From positions 62,001 to 126,000 of the forward strand of contig NZ_AUBN01000009.1 of assembly GCF_000429265.1 (NCBI RefSeq): a DNA stretch of 64,000 nucleotides. The letters run 5' to 3'. The position numbers and the translations under genes were made by a program. Position 1 is the first letter of the stretch. The number at the start of each line of letters is the position of its first letter. Origin of the DNA: Actinomyces gerencseriae DSM 6844. Its GTDB lineage: Bacteria; Actinomycetota; Actinomycetes; Actinomycetales; Actinomycetaceae. Shown here in pieces: positions 52,421-60,967 of this stretch. Under the pieces are notes generated by a model. That model was not told the origin of the DNA. It was given only the letters and a program-made list of their open reading frames with translations, and made no database searches.

Positions 52421-52900
52421 ATGACCCGCTCCAAGCCCATGAGCGCTGCCGACGCCTCTGCTCCGACCGTTCCCGCGCCGGTGGACGTCGACCGCATCAT
52501 GGCGTGCGTGCGTGAGCTGGGTCTGCGCTTCTTCCTCGACGACGAGGGCGACATCGGCATCCCCTGGCGCTATGTCACCGTCCACGCCATCTTCCAGGAC
52601 ACCCGTGCCCTGCAGCTGCGCGGCGTGTGGCACCGAATCGCCGACACCGAGCACCTCACCGCCCTGCGCAAGCTGGTTGAGGAGTGGAATGCCACTCGCA
52701 TCGGCCCCAAGGCCTACCTGACCATCGCCGACGGCGGCGTCGTCCGTCTTCACGGCGAGGTCACCTATCCCCTTGAGGCCGGGATGACCGACGCCCAGCT
52801 GGAGGACTTCGTCCTGACCGGCTGCCGTCTGATCGTCGCGCTCATGCGGGAGGCCGAGGACCTCTTCCCGGACCCGTTGCGCGGCAGGCTTGATCCATGA
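52421..52900 (+). CDS. YbjN domain-containing protein 1
   Basis: This 159-residue protein matches the YbjN family (type III secretion chaperone-like fold): LGLRFFLDDEGDIGIPWRY, LTALRKLVEEWNATRIGPKAYLTI and FVLTGCRLIVALMREAEDLFPDP. Function is unknown; paired copies before miaA are usual in actinobacteria. Its ATG is leaderless, and its stop overlaps the next YbjN gene. Confidence 0.8.
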   Translation: MTRSKPMSAADASAPTVPAPVDVDRIMACVRELGLRFFLDDEGDIGIPWRYVTVHAIFQDTRALQLRGVWHRIADTEHLTALRKLVEEWNATRIGPKAYLTIADGGVVRLHGEVTYPLEAGMTDAQLEDFVLTGCRLIVALMREAEDLFPDPLRGRLDP

Positions 52901-53583
52901 GCCGCCTGAGCGATCTTCTCGCCAGACTCCTGGGGCAGCCTCAGGGTCCTGCCGCGCCCTCCGGACCCGCCGACGAGGCACCGCGCTCGGCGGATGAGGC
53001 GCCGGTCGCCCGCCCGGTGGACCGCGACGACCGAGAACCGCGCACGGTCTCGGACCCTGCGACCGCGCACGCGAAGGATGCTTGCTCCGAGGACGATCCC
53101 GAGCCCACCGCCCAGGAGGTCGTCGGGGCCGCTGCCCGCCCCGAGGAGGAGGCCGAGACCACCAGTGAGCTCACGCTGGACCGCATGGAGACGATGATCA
53201 CGAAGACCATGGGGTACGGGGTGCAGCGCCACGCGGAGTCCGGGCACCCGTGCCTGCTCGGCACGTGGGACTCCTATCCCTTCGTCATCGAGATCCCCGA
53301 CGGCCACGAGGGCTGGCTCCTGGTCTCCGGGGACTGGGAGGAACCCGTCAGCGAGGGCCTGCGCGATGAGCTCGCCTCCAGTGTCAACGACTGGAACCGG
53401 GACAAGTTCTTCCCGACGGTCTCGATCATCGATTCCCCCTCCGGCTCGATGGTGCGCGCCACCTACCTCATCGACCTCAGCTCGGGGGTCACCGATACCC
53501 AGTTGCGCCTTCACCTGGAGACCGCCCTGTCATCGTGCACGCAGGCTCTCAGCCTGGTGCGTCCCCTCCTGCCCGAGCTGTGA
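52897..53583 (+). CDS. YbjN domain-containing protein 2
   Basis: The 228-residue protein has a charged, Pro/Ala/Glu-rich N-terminal third of about 85 residues and then a YbjN domain: LLGTWDSYPFVIEIPDGHEGWLLVSGDWEEPV, SVNDWNRDKFFPTVSI and VTDTQLRLHLETAL. The ATG overlaps the stop of YbjN protein 1, and miaA starts 10 bases after its stop. Probably one operon. Confidence 0.8.
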   Translation: MSRLSDLLARLLGQPQGPAAPSGPADEAPRSADEAPVARPVDRDDREPRTVSDPATAHAKDACSEDDPEPTAQEVVGAAARPEEEAETTSELTLDRMETMITKTMGYGVQRHAESGHPCLLGTWDSYPFVIEIPDGHEGWLLVSGDWEEPVSEGLRDELASSVNDWNRDKFFPTVSIIDSPSGSMVRATYLIDLSSGVTDTQLRLHLETALSSCTQALSLVRPLLPEL

Positions 53584-53593
53584 GGGCGGTGCG

Positions 53594-54595
53594 GTGACCC
53601 CGTCCGTTGTCCGTGTCGCCGTGGTCGGCCCGACCGCCACCGGCAAGTCGGATCTGGCGCTCGACCTCGCCGATGCGCTCACCCGCGAGGGTCGGGCCGC
53701 GACGGACGCGGGCGGTATCGAGATCCTCAACGCCGATGCCTCCCAGCTCTACCGCGGCATGGACATCGGCACCGCCAAGCTGCCGGTCGCCGAGCGCCGC
53801 GGCTACCCCCACCACCAGATCGACGTCCTGGACGTGCGCGAGGACGCCAGCGTCGCCGCCTACCAGCGCCGCGCGCGCGCCGATCTTGAGAGCATGGAGG
53901 CGCGCTGCGCCCGCGCCGTCATCGTCGGCGGCTCGGGGTTGTACGTGCGCGCGGTCACCGATGCCCTGGAGTTCCCCGGCACCGACCCGCTCGTGCGCGA
54001 CGCCCTGAAGGAGCGCGCTCGCCGCGAGGGCGCGCACCGGCTCTGGGAGGAGCTGAGCGAGGCGGATCCCGCTTCGGCACGGCGGATCGAGCCGACCAAC
54101 ACGCGCAGGATCGTGCGCGCCCTGGAGGTCCTGGCTGTCACCGGTCGGCCCTTCTCCGCGACCCTGCCCCGGTACGAGGATCTCGTGCCGACGCTGCACC
54201 TGGCGCTGCGCGTCGATCGCGCCGCCCTGGACGCGCGCATCGATGCGCGCGCCGTCGCCATGTTCGATGCGGGCCTGATGGATGAGACCGAGGAGCTCAT
54301 GTCGGCGGGCCTGGACCAGGGAACGACCGCACCGCGCGCCATCGGCTACGCCCAGGCCATCGACGTGCTCCGGGGGCGGATCACCGAGGCGGACGCGGTG
54401 GAGCTCACGGCCCGGGCGACGCGCCGTCTCGCCTCGCGCCAGCTCAAATGGTTCCGCCGCGACCCGCGGATCCACTGGCTCGATGCGGTCGTCGACTCCG
54501 TCGGACGGTGGGAACCCGGGCAGCGCCGGAGCGTGACGCATCAGGCGGTCCGGCTGGTCGCCCAGGCGGACGAAGCGCACGCTCGCGTCGCCTAG
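53594..54595 (+). CDS. miaA: tRNA dimethylallyltransferase
   Basis: This 333-residue enzyme transfers dimethylallyl from DMAPP to A37 of tRNAs reading UNN codons, the substrate for MiaB. It has the P-loop GPTATGKSDLA at the N-terminus, NADASQLYRGMDIGTAKL, HHQIDVLDV, GGSGLYVRAV, NTRRIVRALEV and AIGYAQAIDVLRG. The GTG at 53594 follows the YbjN stop closely and lacks a strong Shine-Dalgarno sequence. dapF follows by 10 bases with its own -10. Confidence 0.93.
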   Translation: MTPSVVRVAVVGPTATGKSDLALDLADALTREGRAATDAGGIEILNADASQLYRGMDIGTAKLPVAERRGYPHHQIDVLDVREDASVAAYQRRARADLESMEARCARAVIVGGSGLYVRAVTDALEFPGTDPLVRDALKERARREGAHRLWEELSEADPASARRIEPTNTRRIVRALEVLAVTGRPFSATLPRYEDLVPTLHLALRVDRAALDARIDARAVAMFDAGLMDETEELMSAGLDQGTTAPRAIGYAQAIDVLRGRITEADAVELTARATRRLASRQLKWFRRDPRIHWLDAVVDSVGRWEPGQRRSVTHQAVRLVAQADEAHARVA

Positions 54596-54598
54596 GCT
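54593..54598 (+). promoter_or_regulatory. -10 element for leaderless dapF
   Basis: TAGGCT ends 8 bases before the dapF ATG and overlaps the miaA stop codon. Confidence 0.45.
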
Positions 54599-54605
54599 TG
54601 GGCCC

Positions 54606-55568
54606 ATGACTACTGCCTCGCGTCTCGCGGGCCGCGAGCTCATCAAGGGCCACGGCACGGAGAACGACTTCCTCCTGCTCGTCGACCCCGAGCGGGAGGT
54701 CTCCGTGAGTGCCGCCGATATCGCCGCCGTGTGCGATCGGCGCGCCGGATTCGGGGCCGACGGCTTCGTGCGGGTCGTGCGCACCCGGTCGCTGCCCGGC
54801 GCTCAGGGCTTCCACGAGGCCGTGCCCGAGGCGGAGTGGTTCATGGACTACTACAACGCCGATGGCTCCGTAGCGGAGATGTGCGGCAACGCCTCACGTC
54901 TGTTCGCCGCCGTCCTGGACGCCGAGGGACTGCGCTCGATCGCCGACGGCGACAGCGTCACGATAGGAACCCGCGGGGGCGCGCGCGCCATCACCCGCGT
55001 GGGCGACCTGTGGACGGTCGACATGGGGCCGGCCCGCCCGATACGACCCGTCGGCGCCCTGGCCGATGCCGAGGAGGATGGCTGGGACACCGTCGTCGTC
55101 GTTCCCGGCCTGGAGGGGGAGCGCGCCGCCCTGTCCATCTCCATGCCCAACCCGCACACCGTGGTCGCCCTGGGAGACGAGGACGAGCTTCGTGCCGCCG
55201 ACTTCGCCGGCTTGACGGACTCGGGGGATCCGGTCGTCTACGACCCTGCGCCGATGGCCGGCACCAACCTCGAGCTCGTGGTGCCGATGGGTGGGGACGC
55301 GGACTCCGCCACCGGCGACCGGGTGGGCCGGGCGAGTGTCCGAGTGCTGGAGCGCGGTGTGGGGGAGACCCGCTCATGCGGGACCGGCTGCTGCGCCGTG
55401 GCCGTGGCCCTGCACGTGTGGGAGGGCGGCGACGCGCCCGAGGACTACCTGCTTCAGGTGCTCGGGGGCGAGATCGGGGTCCACGTGGGCGCGGACCCGT
55501 TCGCCGAGGGCTCCACCGTGCTCTTGACCGGCCCCGCCGCGATCACCGGACGCGCGACCGTCTCCTGA
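54606..55568 (+). CDS. dapF: diaminopimelate epimerase
   Basis: This 320-residue enzyme converts LL- to meso-diaminopimelate for lysine and peptidoglycan synthesis. It has KGHGTENDFLLL at the start, the two catalytic cysteines Cys93 (EMCGNASRLF) and Cys258 (TRSCGTGCCAV), and FGADGFVRV. Length is slightly above the usual 270-290 because of loop insertions. Confidence 0.93.
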   Translation: MTTASRLAGRELIKGHGTENDFLLLVDPEREVSVSAADIAAVCDRRAGFGADGFVRVVRTRSLPGAQGFHEAVPEAEWFMDYYNADGSVAEMCGNASRLFAAVLDAEGLRSIADGDSVTIGTRGGARAITRVGDLWTVDMGPARPIRPVGALADAEEDGWDTVVVVPGLEGERAALSISMPNPHTVVALGDEDELRAADFAGLTDSGDPVVYDPAPMAGTNLELVVPMGGDADSATGDRVGRASVRVLERGVGETRSCGTGCCAVAVALHVWEGGDAPEDYLLQVLGGEIGVHVGADPFAEGSTVLLTGPAAITGRATVS

Positions 55569-55636
55569 TCCCGCCACCTGCGAGCATCTTCCTTGAACGA
55601 CGACCCTGCCCGAGCCCGGACCGAGGACGGAGCACC

Positions 55637-57061
55637 ATGAACCGATCAGCACGAACCGATCAGGCCGCCACCGGTCGCATCGGGATGACCATCGTCACCG
55701 GCCTCATGCTGTTCGCCCTGTTCTTCGGCGCGGGCAACCTCATCTTCCCACCGGTGCTCGGCGCCTCGGCGGGCGACCGTCTCCCCGAGGTCATGGCGGG
55801 ATTCCTCATCACGGGAGTGCTCCTGCCGCTGACCGCCGTCATCGCCGTATCCACCTCTGGTGAGGGCATCCTCGGGCTCGCGCGCCGTGCGGGCAGGCGC
55901 TTCGGCATGGTCGCGCCCGCGGCCGTGTACCTGTCGATCGGGCCGCTCTACGCGATACCGCGAGTGGTGACCGTCGCCTACGAGCTCGCGACCCGCCCCG
56001 TGCTGGAGCTGCTCGGCCTGGACCCGAGCCGGTGGGTGCTTCCAGTGCACGCCGCGGTATTCCTGGCCGTCTCCGTGCTCATCGCCCTGCGCCCCAGCCG
56101 CATGGCCGACCGCATCGGGCGCTGGCTCACTCCGGCGCTGCTGGTGCTCATCGCCGTGCTGTGCATCGCAACCGTGGCGAAGGCGGATGCCGTCAGCCAC
56201 GTCGACCGCGTCGCCACGGGCCCGTACGCGGTCTCCCCCTTCAGCACCGGACTGACTCAGGGATACCTGACCATGGACGTCCTGGCGGCGACGGTGTTCG
56301 GCATCGTCGTCATCCAGACGCTGCGCTCCCGCGGGATCAGCTCGACCGGCCGGATCGTGCGCAACACCGCCGGCGCCGGCATCATCGCGGCGGCCTGCCT
56401 GGCCGCGGTGTACATCGGTCTGGCGATGATCGGGGCGAGGACCGACGGCGCCGCGGACGACGGCACGGCGCTGCTCCGGACGGCGGCCATGAACGCCCTG
56501 GGGTCGACGGGCGTCGTCGTCTTCGCGGCGATCGTGGTCCTGGCCTGCCTGACGACGAGCATCGGGCTCCTGTCCGCCTGGGCGGGCTACGCCTACGCGA
56601 CCTTTCCCAGGGCGACCTTCTCGCGCCACCTCGTGGCCGGGGCCGGGTGCTCCTTCATCTTGTCCAATCTGGGCCTGGCGGTCATCATCATGATTGTCTC
56701 GCCCCTGACGCTGCTGCTCTACCCCATCACCATCACGCTCGTGGCGGCGACGATCGTCGACGTCGTCGCGCCGGGCCGCCTGCGAACCGCCTACACGTGG
56801 CCCGTGGCCGTGGCCAGCGCCCTCGGCCTCGTCTCGGCCCTGTCCGAGGCGGGCTGGGGCGCCCCGAGCGCGCTGCTGGCGCGGACCGGGGTGTGGAACG
56901 ACTCGACGGGATGGATCGCCCCGACCCTGCTCGCCCTCGCCCTCGGAGCCTCCCTGGACGTGCGCGCGGGCCGCTGGGCGACGCCCGCCGGCGACCTGTC
57001 CGACGCCGCCGAGGACGTCGAGCGGGCCGTCACCGGTGTGGAGCCGGCTCGCCGGGACTGA
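55637..57061 (+). CDS. brnQ: branched-chain amino acid carrier (LIVCS family)
   Basis: The 474-residue membrane protein has about 12 hydrophobic segments and the BrnQ signatures MLFALFFGAGNLIFPPVLG at residues 24-42 and IGPLYAIPRVVTVAYE near 100. It imports leucine, isoleucine and valine with Na+. GGAG lies 5-7 bases before the ATG. It sits between dapF and an unrelated hypothetical gene, interrupting the dapF-hflX order of relatives. Confidence 0.9.
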   Translation: MNRSARTDQAATGRIGMTIVTGLMLFALFFGAGNLIFPPVLGASAGDRLPEVMAGFLITGVLLPLTAVIAVSTSGEGILGLARRAGRRFGMVAPAAVYLSIGPLYAIPRVVTVAYELATRPVLELLGLDPSRWVLPVHAAVFLAVSVLIALRPSRMADRIGRWLTPALLVLIAVLCIATVAKADAVSHVDRVATGPYAVSPFSTGLTQGYLTMDVLAATVFGIVVIQTLRSRGISSTGRIVRNTAGAGIIAAACLAAVYIGLAMIGARTDGAADDGTALLRTAAMNALGSTGVVVFAAIVVLACLTTSIGLLSAWAGYAYATFPRATFSRHLVAGAGCSFILSNLGLAVIIMIVSPLTLLLYPITITLVAATIVDVVAPGRLRTAYTWPVAVASALGLVSALSEAGWGAPSALLARTGVWNDSTGWIAPTLLALALGASLDVRAGRWATPAGDLSDAAEDVERAVTGVEPARRD

Positions 57062-57243
57062 GGCCGGTCTCGGGCCGGGGACGGGAAACGGGGAGCCGGG
57101 CCGCGAGCCGCGGAATCGATGTCCCGGGGCTCGGGCCCTTCCCGTCGCCCATCGAGCACCGGTTCCGCGAGCGCTTCGAGTGCCCGCGCGGGGGCGGCGC
57201 CCCGATCGGTCGTGGGGACCTGATGAGGACCCGGGACCGGGCG

Positions 57244-57249
57244 TAGCCT
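57244..57249 (+). promoter_or_regulatory. -10 element for the hypothetical gene at 57256
   Basis: TAGCCT ends 7 bases before the GTG start. The 190 bases before it, after brnQ, hold no gene I can support. Confidence 0.4.
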
Positions 57250-57255
57250 GCTGAC

Positions 57256-58515
57256 GTGGCCCCCTACGATGACGTCCTGCTGGCCGCCGCCAGACAGGTG
57301 TTCCCCGACTCCGAGATCACCGTCGCCGATGCCATCCGCCTGCGCCTGAGGCACCACGACGGCGGCAGGGCCGAGTACTGGTGCTCCATCCCCGAGCAGG
57401 AGAGCCGGGGCCTGCCCTTCGAGGAGCGCGTGCGCATGACGGTGGACTACCTGCGGACCTTCACCATCGAGCACGAGAGGCTCGAGGAGGAGCCCTGGGA
57501 ACGACTCATGCCCCTGGTCAGGCCCGCCGGCTTCCTCCGGTCGCCGTCGGTCGCCGGCGGGTCGATCAGCGGTCTCGTGGTCGCCAGACCATTGGTCGAC
57601 CACCTGGTCGAGATCGTCGGTGTCGACTACCCCGACGTGACGAGCCCGGTGACCACGACTCGGGCCGAGGCGTGGAGGGCCCCGGTCGATCGTCTGCACG
57701 TGGCCGCCAGGAACAACCTGCTGCTGAGCGGTCTTCAGACCGAGATCCTGGCGATCGGCGCCACGGGCGAGGGTGCCGTCCATATCGTCGGCCCGCGCGG
57801 CTACGAGACGTCCTGGCTGGCCTTCCCGGAGGTCTTCGCCCGGCCGATCGGGGCGGTCGCCAACCCGGTCCCGGGCGAGTCCCGCCAACTCGTGTTCCCC
57901 GTGGCCCGCAACGAGATGTTCGTCCTCCCCGAGGCCGATGAGGCGGCCATCGCCGCCGCACTGGGGTACTCCGGCTCCCGCTATTTCAATGACCGGCGGG
58001 CCATGGCGCCCTTCGCCCTCGTCCACGAGGGCGGCGCACTGGTGCCGTGGCGGCGGTCCGGCAGCCCTCTGGCCAGGAGATCGTGGCTGCAGCGGCGCCG
58101 CTTCGTGCGCGACCAGTACGCCGCCCAGGTCGATCGTCCGGCGGAGGCCCGGCGGCTCCAGGACGATGCCTCCGGAAGAGCGGCGGCGCCCCTTCCCGTG
58201 GCCGGGCACGGCATCCTGCCGACCAGCACCGTCGTCGCTGTCGGGCTTCGCGGCCGTCGCGGTGCCGGCGGGGATTCCGACGGCGGCGTGCGCGGCGGTG
58301 GTCCGCTGCTGCCGCAGGTGGAGTACCTGGACCTGCGCTCGGAGCGCGGCAGGGTCGTCGTCCCGTGGCAGCAGGCCGTCTACGCGCTCCGCCTGCGGCT
58401 CGTGCGGGGGCGGATACCCGTGCAGTGGGCCATGCGCGCATGGACCGTTCACCGTGACGTGTGGGAGCGGCTGCGCCTGGCCGCGGTGGACCCGGAGGTT
58501 CTCGAGCGGGAGTGA
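57256..58515 (+). CDS. conserved-looking hypothetical protein
   Basis: The 419-residue protein has no signal peptide or membrane helix. Its first 230 residues look like a folded domain, with LVARPLVDHLVEIVGVDYPDV, VAARNNLLLSGLQTE and SSWLAFPEVFARPIG-like stretches that faintly recall DUF1444-type proteins. I do not claim that family. The C-terminal half is Arg/Gly-rich (including GLRGRRGAGGDSDGGVRGGG) and may be disordered, with WQQAVYALRLRLVRGRIPVQWAMRAW near the end. Codon use is like its neighbours. Function unknown. Confidence 0.65.
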   Translation: MAPYDDVLLAAARQVFPDSEITVADAIRLRLRHHDGGRAEYWCSIPEQESRGLPFEERVRMTVDYLRTFTIEHERLEEEPWERLMPLVRPAGFLRSPSVAGGSISGLVVARPLVDHLVEIVGVDYPDVTSPVTTTRAEAWRAPVDRLHVAARNNLLLSGLQTEILAIGATGEGAVHIVGPRGYETSWLAFPEVFARPIGAVANPVPGESRQLVFPVARNEMFVLPEADEAAIAAALGYSGSRYFNDRRAMAPFALVHEGGALVPWRRSGSPLARRSWLQRRRFVRDQYAAQVDRPAEARRLQDDASGRAAAPLPVAGHGILPTSTVVAVGLRGRRGAGGDSDGGVRGGGPLLPQVEYLDLRSERGRVVVPWQQAVYALRLRLVRGRIPVQWAMRAWTVHRDVWERLRLAAVDPEVLERE

Positions 58516-58543
58516 GGGAGACGGAGGGGCCGAGTGCCCGGAC

Positions 58544-58558
58544 GGCGGCGGAACCGCC
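58544..58558. terminator. small hairpin between convergent genes
   Basis: GGCGG pairs with CCGCC around a 5-base loop in the 57-base gap between the hypothetical and methyltransferase genes. It is weak but well placed. Confidence 0.3.
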
Positions 58559-58572
58559 TCCATGGAGTGGAG

Positions 58573-59223
58573 TCATCCGGGGCTGTTCGCTCGCCGATCG
58601 TCGGTCGGTCGCCGTCGCCCCTGGACCCGCAGGACGCGGAAGCCCTTGGCGGAGGCCGTCCGTGTCACGGCGCGGCCCGTGCCCTGCAGCCACGCCGCCA
58701 GCGAGTCCGCGCCCAGGTTCTTGCCGACGACGAACCACGCCTCGCCGCCGGGTGCCAGCAGTCCCAACCAGGACGCCAGCAGTGCGTGCAGGGCCTTCTT
58801 GCCGACGCGCACCGGAGGATTGGACCAGATGAGGTCCAGCCGCGTACCTTCGCGCTCCAGCTGCGCTCGCAGCGCAGCGGCCTCGATGGCATGCACATTC
58901 GCGCACCCGGCGGCTGCCGCGTTGCGGGCCGTCAATCCCAGGGCGCGCTCGTTGATGTCGGTGGCGAGCACGCGCGCACGTGGAGAGGCGTCGGCGAGAG
59001 CCAGGGTGATCGGCCCCCAGCCGCAGCCCAGGTCGAGGAGCGTGCCGCGCCCGGGCGGGTCGGGGACGTGATCGAGCAGGACTCGCGTGCCCCTGTCGAG
59101 GCGGTCGGGGGAGAACACGCCCGACGCCGTCATCACCGCGTGCTCGCGGCCGCGGATGAGGAAGGAGCGGGAGCGCTCCTGCGCGGCGACAGCGGGGGAG
59201 GGGGTGAAGTAGTGCTCGCTCAC
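58573..59223 (-). CDS. RsmC-like class I SAM-dependent methyltransferase
   Basis: The 216-residue protein has SAM motif I LLDLGCGWGPITLALA near residue 62, ATDINERALGLTARNAAAAG (motif II), and the catalytic SNPPVRVGKKALH motif of the RsmC/RlmG family. These enzymes make m2G in 16S or 23S rRNA. It corresponds to the catalytic half only; the N-terminal pseudo-domain of E. coli RsmC is missing, as in many Gram-positives. The start is a leaderless GTG. Confidence 0.85.
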   Translation of the reverse strand: MSEHYFTPSPAVAAQERSRSFLIRGREHAVMTASGVFSPDRLDRGTRVLLDHVPDPPGRGTLLDLGCGWGPITLALADASPRARVLATDINERALGLTARNAAAAGCANVHAIEAAALRAQLEREGTRLDLIWSNPPVRVGKKALHALLASWLGLLAPGGEAWFVVGKNLGADSLAAWLQGTGRAVTRTASAKGFRVLRVQGRRRPTDDRRANSPG

Positions 59224-59229
59224 GTCCCG

Positions 59230-59235
59230 AGGCTA
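59230..59235 (-). promoter_or_regulatory. -10 element for the RsmC-like gene
   Basis: On the minus strand TAGCCT ends 7 bases before the GTG at 59223. Confidence 0.45.
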
Positions 59236-59260
59236 ACCGGTTCGCCCGGCCCGGGGCCTC

Positions 59261-60673
59261 TCAGGCCGCGCGACGGGCCATGAGCGGCGCCAGGCCCAGC
59301 ATGGCGGTCAGCACCACGACGACGGGAACCACGAGGACCTCCTCGACCCCGGCCGACGTCGGCGCCACCAGGGTCGTCACCAGGGTGCCCAGGGCAGCCC
59401 CGCCCACGTTGACCGCCACCGTCACCGCGGTGGCCGATCGGGTCTCCGAGATCCCGTCCGCCGCCCTCCCCAGCTCGGTCGGATCGGTCACGCAGCGGAT
59501 GAGCGTGTCCTGGTGGGTCAGGCCCATGCCTAGTCCCGCCAGTCCCCAGCCCGCGTGCAGACCCCACCAGGGCGCCTCACCGGTGAGGGTCACCGCGACG
59601 AGGCCGCCGCCGACCGCGAAGAGCAGCCCGGCCAGGCCCGTCCGCACCAGGTACTCCCGCTGCTGTCGCGCGGGGTGGGCTCCGCACCACATGGCCACCG
59701 CGCTCCACAGGACCCCGGCGGTGGTCAGGGCCCAGCCGATCGCGATCGGTCCCAGGCCGAGGACGTCATGGCCAGCGGGGGAGATGAGGAAGTCGAGGGC
59801 GAAGTAGCAGGCGCACACCCACGTCAGCACGGCCAGGGCCGCACGGCGACCGGGCGCCAACCGCAGCACACCGGCGGGGAAGACTCGCGAGCAGGCCCAG
59901 ACCACGCCTGCCAGGCCGAGAGCCGAGGCCGGCCAGAACCACGGTGACGCCGCCGGCACGAGCCCGATGAGGGCCACCCCGCCGGCCAGAACCGAGGCCG
60001 CCGCGAGCGGGGCGCCGGAGCGGTCGCCCGCGTCGTCGTCGGGCACCCGCAGACCCCGGATCTGCCGGGCCATCACCAGCCGCGCCGCCACCAGCACGGG
60101 CGCGTAGGCCACCAGCGCCCACCGCCAGCCCCAGCTCGAGCCGACGGCCGCGGCGTAGGCCGGTCCGATCAGGGAGGCGACCACCCACACGGCTGAGCTC
60201 GCCGCCAGGAACGCGCGTCGCCACGCCTCGGGAAGCCCTGCGACCATCGCCCCCGTGGTGACCGTCGCCAGGGCCCCCGCGGCCAGTCCGCGCACGATCT
60301 CCCCCAGGACGTAGACGCCCACATCCGGCGCCAGTGCTCCGGCTCCGGCTCCGGCGACGAGCACCGCCGTCAGGGAGGTCATGAGGCGGTCGGCGCGCCA
60401 CCGGGAGAGCAATGCCCCGCCCAGCGGCATGGTGAGGAACGTCGGCACCGTCGCCGCTGCCGTCACCAGGCCGTAGCGAGCTCGTGCTGCCAGGTCCACG
60501 GCGACCAGCGGCAGTACCGTCTGGTTGATGTAGACCTGCATGCCCGCCAGGAGCTCGACCACCAGCATCGCCAGGGTCAGGCGCCCGATCGAAGTGGTGA
60601 GCACGGCGCGCGCCGAGACGGGCGGAGCGGCCCGGTCTGGAGTCCGGGGGCTCTGGGGGCTCGGGCTGGTCAC
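59261..60673 (-). CDS. MFS transporter (probable exporter)
   Basis: The 470-residue protein has 12-14 hydrophobic segments typical of the major facilitator superfamily, with the N-half motif GGALLSRWRADRLM corresponding to the conserved loop 2-3 and GLAAGALATVTTGAMV nearby. The substrate is not evident; drug efflux is plausible. The GTG at 60673 lies 7 bases from a minus-strand -10, and the longer frame upstream is antisense to hflX. It is divergent from hflX, with the hflX leader in between. Confidence 0.83.
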   Translation of the reverse strand: MTSPSPQSPRTPDRAAPPVSARAVLTTSIGRLTLAMLVVELLAGMQVYINQTVLPLVAVDLAARARYGLVTAAATVPTFLTMPLGGALLSRWRADRLMTSLTAVLVAGAGAGALAPDVGVYVLGEIVRGLAAGALATVTTGAMVAGLPEAWRRAFLAASSAVWVVASLIGPAYAAAVGSSWGWRWALVAYAPVLVAARLVMARQIRGLRVPDDDAGDRSGAPLAAASVLAGGVALIGLVPAASPWFWPASALGLAGVVWACSRVFPAGVLRLAPGRRAALAVLTWVCACYFALDFLISPAGHDVLGLGPIAIGWALTTAGVLWSAVAMWCGAHPARQQREYLVRTGLAGLLFAVGGGLVAVTLTGEAPWWGLHAGWGLAGLGMGLTHQDTLIRCVTDPTELGRAADGISETRSATAVTVAVNVGGAALGTLVTTLVAPTSAGVEEVLVVPVVVVLTAMLGLAPLMARRAA

Positions 60674-60679
60674 AGTGGG

Positions 60680-60685
60680 AGAGTA
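60680..60685 (-). promoter_or_regulatory. -10 element for the MFS gene
   Basis: On the minus strand TACTCT ends 7 bases before the GTG at 60673. Confidence 0.45.
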
Positions 60686-60816
60686 GCCGCGTTCGCCATG
60701 ATTCCGGACTGCCCGGGACGATGCGCGCGGGGTCGGCCCGCGTGCCGGGGACCGGATCCGGGGCCCGCCAGCGGCCCGGACGGGCGGGCTCCCTGGTCCG
60801 GGGTGCCCGACGGCGC

Positions 60817-60822
60817 TACGAT
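60817..60822 (+). promoter_or_regulatory. -10 element of the hflX leader transcript
   Basis: TACGAT ends 7 bases before the ATG of the 7-codon leader peptide (60829), placing the transcription start at or near that ATG. Confidence 0.5.
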
Positions 60823-60828
60823 GCCGCC

Positions 60829-60852
60829 ATGTGGATTCCTCGTATGCGCTGA
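60829..60852 (+). CDS. leader peptide MWIPRMR upstream of hflX
   Basis: Seven codons run from ATG 60829 to TGA 60850-60852, positioned for leaderless translation. The peptide ends Arg-Met-Arg, a +X+ motif of the type at which macrolide-bound ribosomes arrest (as in MRLR of the ErmDL leader). Codons 3-7 lie in sequence complementary to the hflX Shine-Dalgarno region: UCCU (60837-60840) with AGGA (60958-60961), and CGUAUGCG (60841-60848) with CGCAUACG (60947-60954). A stalled ribosome here would free the hflX start. The role is inferred; the peptide, motif and pairing are visible. Confidence 0.6.
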   Translation: MWIPRMR

Positions 60853-60961
60853 GCCGTTGACGGCTCCGCGTCGTCCCCAATGCGCCCCTCGCCCGCGCCC
60901 GGCACACCGGGCGGGTCCGTCGAGTCTCCGCTCCGGGCCGCCTTCTCGCATACGAATAGGA
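60837..60961 (+). promoter_or_regulatory. candidate translational attenuator of hflX
   Basis: The leader RNA can form a long-range stem: 60841-60848 with 60947-60954 (8 bp perfect), plus 60837-60840 with 60958-60961 across a 3-base bulge, burying the AGGA 6 bases before the hflX GTG. Between the arms lie GAGCCG/CGGCTC (60851-60866, directly after the leader stop) and GCCCGG/CCGGGC (60897-60912, loop CACA). GGATTCCTCGT occurs in both the leader and start regions (60833-60843, 60959-60969). Confidence 0.55.
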
Positions 60962-60967
60962 TTCCTC

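Noticed and set aside
60821-60967. ATG at 60821 as an earlier in-frame hflX start
   Set aside because: It overlaps the TACGAT -10, so it would not be in the mRNA from that promoter, and the added residues are unlike HflX. GTG 60968 has an AGGA at proper spacing.
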